A stretch of 64,000 nucleotides of DNA, from assembly GCA_963971535.1 (NCBI GenBank), contig OZ020585.1, forward strand, positions 160,076,211 to 160,140,210, written 5' to 3'. The translations under genes and the position numbers were made by a program. Under the pieces are notes generated by a model, which was given only the letters and a program-made list of their open reading frames with translations, was not told where the DNA came from and ran no database searches. Below, one piece after another: positions 45,601-55,149 of this stretch. The stretch is from Notolepis coatsorum. Lineage: Eukaryota; Chordata; Actinopteri; Aulopiformes; Paralepididae. Position 1 is the stretch's first letter, and each line of letters opens with the position of its first letter.

Positions 45601-47914
45601 GAATTATATTCTTATTCTTGAAATGGTAAATGGCTGTTTTCTTTTTTACAATTTGTGCACATTTTACCCATAGGAAAATCCTGCTCGTTGTACAAGGATC
45701 GCAGAGAAAATTCAAAGGTACTCAGTTGCACAAGAGTTTCGGACAGAGAAACGCAATGGTTTGAAAGCTCGGCGTTGCTAATAAACATTTTAAATATTAT
45801 TTTATAAACTGTTGGTCAACACTGCTCAAAACGGCTTTAGCTGACTGATGCGCCTTGCACATCGAGCGTTTCGCCAGTTCTTCAGAGTTAATTATGGGAT
45901 TTTATTGTCAAAAGACAGAATTATATTACAAAGAATTATATTCTTATTCTTGAAATGTTAAATGGCTGTTTTCTTTCTTCTTTTATATACAATTTGTGCA
46001 CATTTTACCCATAGGAAAATCCCATATTAACTCTGAAGAACTGGTCCTCTGCGAAACGCTCGTTGTACAAGTATCGCAGAGAAAATTCAAAGGTACTCAC
46101 AGTTGCACGAGAGTTTCGAACAGAGAAATGCAATGGTTTGAAAGCTCGGCGTTGCTAATAAACATTTTAAATATTATTTTATAAACTGCTGGTCAACACT
46201 GCTCAAAACGGCAAAACTAAGACAAAGTAATCATATTCGTAAGTAAAATGGTAAATGGCTGCTTTTTTTTCTTCTTTTTTTACATATTTGTGCACATTTT
46301 ACCCATAGGAAAATCCCATATTAACTGTGAAGAACTGGTCCTCTGCAAAACGCTTGTTGTACAAGTATTGCAGAGAAAATTCAAAGGTACTCACAGTTGC
46401 ATGAGGGTTTCGGACAGAGAAACGCAATGGTTTGAAAGCTCGGCATTGCTAATAAACATTTTAAATATTATTTTATAAACTTCTGGTCAACACTGCTCAA
46501 AACGGCTTTAGCTGACTGATGCACCTTGTACGACGAGCATTTCGCCAGTTCTTCAGAGTTAATTATGGGATTTTATTGTCAAAAGACAGAATTATTACAA
46601 AGAATTATATTCTTATTCTTGAAATGGTAAATGGCTGTTTTCTTTTTTACAATTTGTGCACATTTTACCCATAGGAAAATCCCGCTCGTTGTACAAGTAT
46701 CGCAGAGAAAATTCAAAGGTACTCACAGTTGCATGAGGGTTTCAGACAGAGAAACGCAATGGTTTGAAAGCTCGGCATTGCTAATAAACATTTTAAATAT
46801 TATTTTATAAACTTCTGGTCAACACTGCTCAAAACGGCTTTAGCTGACTGATGCACCTTGTACGACGAGCGTTTCGCCAGTTCTTCAGAGTTAATTATGG
46901 GATTTTATTGTCAAAAGACAGAATTATTACAAAGAATTATATTCTTATTCTTGAAATGGTAAATGGCTGTTTTCTTTTTTACAATTTGTGCACATTTTAC
47001 CCATAGGAAAATCCCGCTCGTTGTACAAGTATCGCAGAGAAAATTCAAAGGTACTCACAGTTGCATGAGGGTTTCAGACAGAGAAACGCAATGGTTTGAA
47101 AGCTCGGCATTGCTAATAAACATTTTAAATATTATTTTATAAACTTCTGGTCAACACTGCTCAAAACGGCTTTAGCTGACTGATGCACCTTGTACGACGA
47201 GCGTTTCGCCAGTTCTTCAGAGTTAATTATGGGATTTTATTGTCAAAAGACAGAATTATTACAAAGAATTATATTCTTATTCTTGAAATGGTAAATGGCT
47301 GTTTTCTTTTTTACAATTTGTGCACATTTTACCCATAGGAAAATCCCGCTCGTTGTACAAGTATCGCAGAGAAAATTCAAAGGTACTCACAGTTGCATGA
47401 GGGTTTCAGACAGAGAAACGCAATGGTTTGAAAGCTCGGCATTGCTAATAAACATTTTAAATATTATTTTATAAACTTCTGGTCAACACTGCTCAAAACG
47501 GCTTTAGCTGACTGATGCACCTTGTATGACGAGCGTTTCGCCAGTTCTTCAGAGTTAATTATGGGATTTTATTGTCAAAAGACAGAATTATTACAAAGAA
47601 TTATATTACAAAGAATTATATTCTTATTCTTGAAATGGTAAATGCTGTTTTCTTTTTTACAATTTGTGCACATTTGACCCATAGGAAAATCCCATATTAA
47701 CTCTGAAGAACTGGTCCTCTGCGAAACGCTCGTTGTACAAGTATCACAGAGAAAATTCAAAGGTACACAGTTGCACGAGAGTTTCGTACAGAGAAACGCA
47801 ATGGTTTGAAAGCTCGGCGTTGCTAATAAACATTTTAAATATTATTTTATAAACTGCTGGTCAACACTGCTCAAAACGGCAAAACTAAGACAAAGTAATA
47901 ATATTCGTAAGTAA
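45601..47914. repeat. 332-bp satellite containing a SINE 3' end
   Basis: GAAATGGTAAATGGCTG-type starts occur at about 45,620, 45,952, 46,245, 46,621, 46,953, 47,285, 47,632 and 47,911. The 46,621-47,285 units are exactly 332 bp apart. Each unit contains GGTAAATGGCTG and CAATTTGTGCACATTTTACC, which is the reversed 3' part of the SINE seen at 16,244-16,502. The final unit runs into the rest of that SINE. An internal inverted pair, ACTCTGAAGAACTGG / CCAGTTCTTCAGAGT, is present in several units. Confidence 0.9.
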
Positions 47915-48100
47915 AATGGTAAATGGCTGTTTTTTTTCTTTTTTTTACAATTTGTGCACATTTTACCCATTCACACACCGACGGGAGCATGTAGGGGTTA
48001 AGTGTCTTGCTCAAGGACACATCGACACGCTGCCCGGGGAGGAGCGGGAATCTCCGGATTGCCAGACGACTGCTCTACCTCCCGAGCCACTGTCGCCATG
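47915..48100 (-). mobile_element. tRNA-derived SINE at the edge of the satellite
   Basis: The minus strand reads GGCGACAGTGGCTCGGGAGG (box A), TAGAGCAGTCGTCTGGCAAT, then a GAGATTCCCGC box B region with the box damaged, then CCTTGAGCAAGACACTTAAC. It is the same family as 16,244-16,502. Its 3' end is the segment amplified in the 332-bp array. Confidence 0.85.
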
Positions 48101-48151
48101 AAACTAGTACTTCCAGGTCTTACCCGAAAATGGAACTAATGAATACACTTT

Positions 48152-48760
48152 ATGCACTCACTCAAAAGAACAAAAGAGGCACTCAAAATAACAAAAGAGG
48201 CGCAGGGACGACAGGAGCATGACAATTGTCTTTGCAAACCATTCAAAGTCTATGAGCTTCCGAAGAAGGGTGTTCACGTCAGGGGACGACAGGAGAAGGA
48301 CGATTGTCTATACAGATGCAGACCATTCAAAGTCTATGAGCTTCCGAAGAAGGGTGTTCACGTCAGGGGACGACAGGAGAAGGACAATTGTCTTTGCAAA
48401 CCATTCAAAGTCTATGAGCTTCCGAAGAAGGGTGTTCACGTCAGGGGACGACAGGAGAAGGACAATTGTCTTTGCAGACCAAAGTTTATGAGCTTACTTA
48501 CGAAGAAGGGTGTTCACGTCAGGGGACGACAGGAGAAGGACGATTGTCTATGCAGATGCAGACCATTCAAAGTCTATGAGCTTACGAAAAAGGGTGGTCA
48601 CTTGAGGGTTGATGGCGCTTCGCTTCTTTGCCCTGGAGCCTTTCTCCGGGTTGATGCCCAAGAAGAACCTGTTAATAAGCAAAGATACGTTTCAGTTTTA
48701 AATAGACTCAGCATTTATCAAGGTGCTCACCTGTGTTTTTTCATGGTACCTCTAACATAA
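48152..48760 (+). CDS. Repeat ORF of 202 codons, doubtful gene
   Basis: A tandem array with GGACGACAGGAG at 48,206, 48,284, 48,368, 48,446 and 48,524 has spacings of 78, 84, 78 and 78 bp, all multiples of three. The frame stays open and repeats GRQEKDNCLCKPFKVYELP and KKGVHVR. It then continues about 50 codons beyond the repeats to a stop. No known domain, no signal peptide, and no splice context. Units of 78/84 bp could keep a frame by chance, and the gene lies antisense to the two element genes. Confidence 0.3.
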   Translation: MHSLKRTKEALKITKEAQGRQEHDNCLCKPFKVYELPKKGVHVRGRQEKDDCLYRCRPFKVYELPKKGVHVRGRQEKDNCLCKPFKVYELPKKGVHVRGRQEKDNCLCRPKFMSLLTKKGVHVRGRQEKDDCLCRCRPFKVYELTKKGGHLRVDGASLLCPGAFLRVDAQEEPVNKQRYVSVLNRLSIYQGAHLCFFMVPLT

Positions 48761-48986
48761 TGTTTACTCATCCGAATTTTGAAGCCATACTATAATGTGA
48801 ATTAAACCATTATGTCAATTTCTTAACAAGATAGCAGCAACATCAAGTGATGGTGTGGTCCCAATTCACATAGTTGGTTCCAGGCTTCATACTCAAAGCA
48901 TTTAATCTACTTTATGGCCTCTGTAGAAAGGCATGGACTTAATAGCCAGATAGTCTTTGCATGATAAGTCTTACTGATGACATTGA
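48761..48986. other. Unassigned stretch, possible 3' end of the SAMD3-like gene
   Basis: Non-repetitive A/T-rich sequence just downstream (minus sense) of the stop at 48,987-48,989. It would contain the 3' UTR. No clear AATAAA on the minus strand was identified with confidence. Confidence 0.4.
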
Positions 48987-51900
48987 TCATGTGTTCAGAG
49001 TGTTAAAATACCTTTGGATGAACTCAAGTGTGGATGATCCAACGGAAGGATACTCCAGGTTGAAGACATAGTAGCTGGTGAATAAAGCAGCTACCCCATG
49101 CAAAAATAATCATCACAACTTCTCCCTTGATGGATAGCATCCATCCAGAAGGCTGCATTGCGTCACCTGAAATGAACAGATACCCCGTCATGCGTTGTTG
49201 TGGATAGGTATACATTCCTGCAAGGACATGACACAGAACTAAGGCTGTCTTAAATACTTCAAAGCTTCGTTCGATGGGCATGGGATTTGAATATGAAAAT
49301 AAAATTTGATTATTAAAAAGAAAAAGAAAAATGCATATATATATATATATTTTTGCCAAATCAACTCTGCCTCTCTTACAACAAGCAATGCTGTCTCTTA
49401 TTTAAGATGAGGTCGCACTGACAGATTTGTGTTCATTGTGCTGCTTTTATAAAGCCTCAAATGACGGCTTACAATATTTCATGAAAGCAAAGTGTTTTGT
49501 TTGTCTAAGATTTAAAAAGGTTTCAACTTTACAGCACTGACAAAGTTGAACATGAGACATGCCAGCTCAGGATATTATTTATAAGCGTCATATGTGTGCC
49601 GTATCACAAACTGCCTTCGGTCAGATTTTCCCCCTCGATGCAAAGGAACACAAGCTCATCCCTGAACATTATTACCTTGAATTATCAAACAGGGGGTGCT
49701 TGGGAGTGCTGCAGTATTCACATCAGCAACAGTGGCACAGGTCTGCAACAAAGTAACACACAATAGCAGATTTAACATTATGAAAGGATGAAGATAAGCT
49801 AATCCACGCACTACAGCTCACCACACATCAGCTCGGCCCATTTGGAGCAACTTGGGGGTTAAGTGACTTGCTCAAGGACACTTCCGACATGCGGACAGTC
49901 AGAGCCAGGATTCGAACCACCAACCCTACGGTCGATGAACGACCATCTCTACCAACTGAGCTTCAGTCGCCCCTAATGTAATCACTCGCATTTCAAATAT
50001 TTTAATATTTAAATAAACGTACATCAACTTCGAGCAGTAGTTTCTCCGTAGGCTCCTTGAAGTACACCATAAGGAGCAGGACGATGCAGGCACTGATCTC
50101 CGAAACCTCTGGATGATATCTGGCCAGAACATCCCTGATCTTCGGGTTGTCCAGTTTCTGGCAGAACTGCAGGATGGTCCGTCCTCGATGACACAGGGCA
50201 TCTTTGATCTTTTGAAGGACATCGGTGTCTGTCAGGAGGCCAAAGTGGGAGAAAAGCCCCGTCTGAGAGAAGAGAAAAGGCCATTCTTCTTTGACCGCCA
50301 CCATCGTTGGTGGAGGCATTTTATTCAAGTAACGCCGCAGGATGACGTAGGTCCTCTCCATCAGAAGTTCTGCTCTCGCTGTCCCACCCATCCCTTCCTC
50401 TGTGTACAGACATACAAACCAAGTAACAACAATTAGATTTGATGTTGCCACATCTGGGAAATTGAGTGGCAAACCTTTAATTGTATTACTCATTCTGAAT
50501 ATTAAAGTGGCCTTTTTGCTTAATGTGGGATATTTATTCATGGTGTCAATTCACCAAAAGTAAAGTAGATTGCATGCCTGAGTAGATGTTCCGCAGATCC
50601 CTTTTCAAAGCCGCCATGGTTTCCTCTGTCTCCCCGTCCGGTAAGCTTGCTGGGCCCCACCTCACACACCTAGGGATAGGAAGGAATCATAGGCAACCTC
50701 TTAGTAGAATACATAAAAAAAGAAAAATTATAATATATATATTTTTTTATCATTCTTTCCAAAAGAAAAAAGGCCTCTAACGCTAATGGCACGCATACCA
50801 GAGGCTAACTGCCTACGAAAACAGGCACAGAAGCACTGAAAGAGGATTTCACCCATCTAATGAACACACTAGACTAGACAAATATCAAGATGTATCCATC
50901 AGTGGACCAATTGCATGCTTTTGCAGAGGACAAGAAGCCTTCAGACATTAAGCACCCCCCACAGCCCAAATGGAATGATAAAAAAAATATATATATAAAT
51001 ATATATATATATTCTACTTTTTATTTTATTTTTGTCGACTAACTGCACATTTTGGCCAATCATAGTCGACTATCCAAATCCTTAGTCAGGGACAGCCCTA
51101 GAAATTATATTAAAAAAAAATCTACACATAATTTAAACATTCAATCCAAATAACCTAAGTTAGTCGAGCATTGGCAGTGCCACTTTAACCCCTAATTGCT
51201 GCGAGCGTGAATGGAGAGGACACTGGCGCCGTTTGTTTTGCCACCCCTACCCGTATTGGTCAACAGGACCTCTCGTCAGCCTGGACTCTCCTGCCACGCC
51301 AGTGGGCCGTCTTTCCTCTCTGCCTCTGCGGCGTCTAGCCAGAGTGTTGTTCCTGCTTTTATACTCCACTCTTGTTTTTACTTGTTGGAGAAGAGAGTGG
51401 CATCCGTCTCCAACCATTTCACCTCGCCTGCTAATGTCAGCAAAGGTGTCAGGATGGCTCCTGACAATTGTTCGGACGATACTGAGGCACGTGGTTCTGG
51501 TTGGGTTGTGCTCGTGCTCCATCATCTGATCCACCAAAGCGTTCACAAAGGCCCTTCTCTCATCTGGCTTTGGTCTCTGTTCTTTTTCCACTGCACGTTG
51601 AATGGCTGTTGACATCCGGTTCCAGTTGACACAAAAGTCTACATGCCATGCGCTGCCAGGCTGTGAAGAGTTTGGAGTGCTTGGGGGGCTGCACAACAGA
51701 GATTGCATAGAGGTGTTCGGAGAGGACAGAGTGTTCACAGAGCTCGTTGTTGGGGAACTTGAAGCAATTGGATGTGTTGGGGAACTTGAAGCAATTGGAT
51801 GGGGAGGGAGCACCTCCATATTAAGGGTTACTAACCCTAGAAGGGACAAAAACAGTTATGCCAATGTTCCAAGGGCATAGTTCCAAGTGTCACGCAAGTC

Positions 51901-52099
51901 TAAATATGAATTTACCTTTCTTAAGACCATCCATCAGCTTTCGACACTGGATTGGTTTGAGGTGTCGGACCAGATCCACCCTCTCCATTAAGGCCAGATC
52001 TTCGACACTCTCCACTCCAAGATCCTCAAGTAGGGTGGTCAGTAAGTCATCAGGGAGGCCCGGTAAATATGACCAAACTGCTTCCTTTATATCTTCCAT
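48987..52099 (-). CDS. SAMD3-like SAM-domain protein, spliced, CACTA element gene 2
   Basis: Candidate exons are 52,099-51,916 (SAM domain, from MEDIKEAVWSYLPGLPDD to QCRKLMDGLKK), 51,836-51,251 (Ser/Pro/Thr linker, then NALVDQMMEHEHNPTR, SIVRTIVRSHPDTF and a basic ARRRRGREERR), 50,669-50,578 (VRWGPASLPDG), 50,399-50,023 (ILRRYLNKMPPPTM, EEWPFLFSQTGLFSHF) and about 49,217-48,987 (SYYVFNLEYP, TLEFIQR). Phases of the first four agree exactly. Exon 3 would need a GC donor (CAG|GCATGC). The last exon has an apparent frameshift between GEVVM and SYYVFNLEYP and an uncertain acceptor, so the copy may be damaged or an exon is missed. The motif set and order match fish proteins named sterile alpha motif domain-containing 3-like, which are multi-copy. 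The role is unknown; SAM domains often oligomerise. Confidence 0.8.
49815..49972 (-). mobile_element. tRNA-derived SINE in an intron of the SAMD3-like gene
   Basis: The minus strand has GGGGCGACTGAAGCTCAGTT (box A), GGTTGGTGGTTCGAATCCTG (box B), and the body CCTTGAGCAAGTCACTTAAC. It lies between candidate exons 4 and 5, in the same orientation as the gene. Confidence 0.85.
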
Positions 52100-52265
52100 T
52101 ACCTAGTCTCATTGATTAGGGTCAATCATGAATCAGTTTGTGCATATTCCCTACTTGTCTGTTTGCAGTGCACTATATGCGGTTAACTGCCAACATGTGC
52201 TCGCTATACAATCAACAATACAAAATCAACTATCTTAAGGTTATTTGATATCCTGCTCCACTTAC

Positions 52266-52313
52266 GTCTGTCCTCACGTCTGTCATATCCTCCCTTTCCT
52301 GTTTAAACTGCTC
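52266..52313 (-). other. Candidate 48-bp mini-exon between the two element genes
   Basis: On the minus strand CATTCTTTTCCAG precedes GAGCAGTTTAAACAGG, and the stretch ends ACAGAC|GTAAGT, a strong donor. It reads EQFKQEREDMTDVRTD with no stop. Joined to the SAM exon through the acceptor GAGACTAG (before GTAATGGAAG) it stays in frame as TD-V-MEDIKEA. It overlaps the last codons of the upstream transposase frame, so it could be a first coding exon (from its own ATG) or a link between the two genes. Confidence 0.4.
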
Positions 52314-54963
52314 CTGGAAAAGAATGGTGGAGCGCAATAAGCATCTGATCGTGCACGTTGTATGCTGGAAGAGGATAGTAGTCCAGTAAATCTTTGTGCT
52401 TAATGCACACGTAATCCTCTTGGGCCACTCCTAAGTCACAGTACACACCCATGTCAATCAACTTCACACAAATGTGTTTCTCTGAGACAAAGTGGACAGA
52501 GTTTTGGGCAACAATGACCAGCATAATCTTCCCCATGTGAAGTCCTTCATCACTGTTCCCAAACAAGATGAACATCCCCTTTCTGTAGTCTGTGCCTTTG
52601 ACTGTAACATTGTTACAAGCCACTGCAGACTGAGACTCAAATTGACAACTGGCTACAGATGCCCTGATCTTGTTGTTGTAATCATCCAAATAAAAGGCAG
52701 TCCCCTTCTCTACCTGTATAACAGGAGGAAACAAGTTTCCCGCACTCAGGTAGGCCTGGAGGAGTTGGTGTCTCTCTGCTAGTGTTTTGCACAGATTTTT
52801 GAAATTGTGCAATTTTCTGGCACACTGTTTGAAAAAAGTGTGTTTGCTTTCAAACCGCAGAGTCCACAGGCGAATAAGTGGGCCAAAGTGGATGATTAGA
52901 TCTGGATAATGGCCAATATAGTGATGCTTTGGCCTCAGGGGGGCATTGGGGAAGAGCCTTTTCCTGTTGCATATGTACTCCTCTGTGATGACTTTCAGAT
53001 ATGCTACCTGGCCTTCTGTAATGACTGGTGCACAGATAAGCTCAACCATCTCTCTCAGCTGCAAAATGAGCTGCCACACCTCATTGTCACAGGGATCTTT
53101 AATCCTGCCACCCACCAAGAGAGGGAGTAATCTAAGGAAACACCAGTTTTGAACTGCATGCCCACTTAGTTTGTCACTGCTGGGAGAGAGGTCTGCTGGT
53201 TTGTCCCTACCATCGTTCCCTTCATATCGGAACTTGTTTTTGCACCGATTTAACTGCAGGTAAGTAAAATGATTCTCCTGGACTAAATGGCGAATATATA
53301 AAGGAAGGTCATAAGCCATGACTCCCTCAAATAAATCATGGCCTAGACATGGTGGGAGGCCAGGCTGGCAAACATGGAAATGAGAAAGCTGGTTGAAAGG
53401 AGAGTCAAACTTGATACCGCATACAGAGTCTGTGGTACTAGTTTCCAGGTCTTGCAAATTACTTGTGTATGATTGGACCGTTCTTGTGGCACCACACAAC
53501 ACTGGATTCTTCACAAAATCCTCTCTCTGTACCTGACAGTAGCGACAAAAATATTTAGATCGACTGAAGTTTTCTAAAAATCCCCCAATAGAATGGGATC
53601 CTAAGTTGTCTCCTGCAATGGCAACCAAAGAGCCCTTTAGTACAGTGCCATCAGATATGACTACACCTCTCTCCTCCAGGATTTTGAGGTCCTCAATCAG
53701 ATGTGCAAAAACCTTTTTTAGCCCAAAATACTTAAAGTCCTGCTCCCTACATAAGAGAACAAGTTGCATTTGATCTATAGAAGATCTATTGTGAGGCAAG
53801 ATGTCAGTCAGGGTTAGGTAAACAGCTAAGACCTTGTGCTTTTTCTTCCCTGAGCCCAGTGGATTAACAACCTCGAAGGCATCTTGGTACAGTATCAAAC
53901 CAAGTGAGGAAGGGTCAGCTTTCAACATTGGATTACTTTGAAATCCTTCTCCATCCTTGACATCCTGATAGACAGCATCAGTAGATTGCTGCAAACGTGT
54001 CATGTTATACTGTTCTCGTAGAGACTCGTTTTTGAACAGTGTCACCAATGTCTCATGTATAGGTACATACTGAGCAAAGCATTCTTTGTCATTTTCATCA
54101 TTGCCCAAGAGCAAAGGCACGGGATGAACATGGTTGAAACACTCTTTAAAAGCAGACTTCCTATTTGTATCTGTACTGAGTCTTCCCTTGTTAAAAAGTG
54201 TGAGTAGATCATCTCTGTTCACTTCATCAACCATGCTGCTTATAGTGGCCTGAGGGATTCCAAGTTTCTTCAATTTCTCACTCAGAACGTTAAGTGTATG
54301 AGACAGGCCAAGTTCATGAGCAATTTGAAAGTCCTCAATAATGGTTTGTATGGTGCTTGCCGGTAAGAGTAGCTTAGATTGCAATTTCAAATAGAAAAGT
54401 GTAAGGTTATGTAAAAAAAGGGTTTCGTCCACAGCTAATGGCACTTCTGGTTCATCATGTTCACCAGCAGCTTCTGAATACGTCTGACTGGGTTCTGGCA
54501 ATGACTCTGTAGACTTGTCTAGTACCAAGTCATCTAAAACTGAATCCTTGTGTTTCCTGGAAATATGTGAAGCAAAAGTCATTACGTTTGTGAACCTGCA
54601 ATCACAACCTCTAAATGGACATGGCGATTCCATTCCTCCCTTTATGTGTGTCTTCAAATGCTTGATAAGAGAGGCTAAAGTGTCACACTTAAATGCACAA
54701 GCCTCAAGCACACATTTCAAGGATGTGTCAGGTGGTAGAGCTGATCTAGGAGGTCTAGGCGGCTGACCAGCTTGCAGGTAGCACCTATGCAGCCTATATA
54801 TATGAGATCTCAGTGCTGCATGTTTTCTGAACCTCTGTGAGCAGTCAGGTATCCCGCACTGATAAAGATAATTGGGGCCGTTACTGTGGAGCTGCGCATG
54901 CTGGACAAAGGTATGCACACTCTCAGACACATGCTGACATCGAATATATTTACAGTGGAACAT
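52303..54963 (-). CDS. C2H2 zinc-finger transposase-like protein, CACTA element gene 1
   Basis: An intact 886-residue frame. The N-terminus has four C2H2 fingers: C4/C9/H22/H26, C36/C41/H54/H59, C84/C89/H102/H106 and C115/C120/H133/H138, all C-x4-C-x12-H. An acidic linker and a helical middle follow. The core has DAFEVVNPLG (D361), VAIAGDNLGSHSIGGF (D452), a CxxC (473-476), CLGHDLFEG (539-547), KPKHHYIGHYPDL-like sequence near 678-689 and RFESKHTFFKQCARKL (E705). D361, D452 and E705 are my candidates for a DDE triad. The pattern matches multi-copy uncharacterised fish proteins. Its position in the centre of a CACTG-ended element supports a transposase role in terminal recognition and cutting. 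The start is the first ATG, six bases before finger 1. It looks whole, so the element may be or recently was active. Confidence 0.85.
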   Translation of the reverse strand: MFHCKYIRCQHVSESVHTFVQHAQLHSNGPNYLYQCGIPDCSQRFRKHAALRSHIYRLHRCYLQAGQPPRPPRSALPPDTSLKCVLEACAFKCDTLASLIKHLKTHIKGGMESPCPFRGCDCRFTNVMTFASHISRKHKDSVLDDLVLDKSTESLPEPSQTYSEAAGEHDEPEVPLAVDETLFLHNLTLFYLKLQSKLLLPASTIQTIIEDFQIAHELGLSHTLNVLSEKLKKLGIPQATISSMVDEVNRDDLLTLFNKGRLSTDTNRKSAFKECFNHVHPVPLLLGNDENDKECFAQYVPIHETLVTLFKNESLREQYNMTRLQQSTDAVYQDVKDGEGFQSNPMLKADPSSLGLILYQDAFEVVNPLGSGKKKHKVLAVYLTLTDILPHNRSSIDQMQLVLLCREQDFKYFGLKKVFAHLIEDLKILEERGVVISDGTVLKGSLVAIAGDNLGSHSIGGFLENFSRSKYFCRYCQVQREDFVKNPVLCGATRTVQSYTSNLQDLETSTTDSVCGIKFDSPFNQLSHFHVCQPGLPPCLGHDLFEGVMAYDLPLYIRHLVQENHFTYLQLNRCKNKFRYEGNDGRDKPADLSPSSDKLSGHAVQNWCFLRLLPLLVGGRIKDPCDNEVWQLILQLREMVELICAPVITEGQVAYLKVITEEYICNRKRLFPNAPLRPKHHYIGHYPDLIIHFGPLIRLWTLRFESKHTFFKQCARKLHNFKNLCKTLAERHQLLQAYLSAGNLFPPVIQVEKGTAFYLDDYNNKIRASVASCQFESQSAVACNNVTVKGTDYRKGMFILFGNSDEGLHMGKIMLVIVAQNSVHFVSEKHICVKLIDMGVYCDLGVAQEDYVCIKHKDLLDYYPLPAYNVHDQMLIALHHSFPGAV

Positions 54964-55149
54964 TGTTGTGCGTGCTATAGTTACCTACCCAATCATTACA
55001 ACTGCCTCACACTGAACACTGGTTAGCCTGGCTGCCTCACTGAACAAGATGCCACTGAACAGGATACTGTATGTTAAAGACCTCTCTGATGACCTAGAAA
55101 AAAGGAAACCAGAGAAAGGAGAGATTACAGTTTGCATGCAGATTATGAA
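54964..55149. other. Upstream region of the transposase gene
   Basis: A 186-bp stretch between the transposase start and the 253-bp array. It should hold the 5' UTR and perhaps part of the promoter. No TATA box or known site can be called with confidence. Confidence 0.4.
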
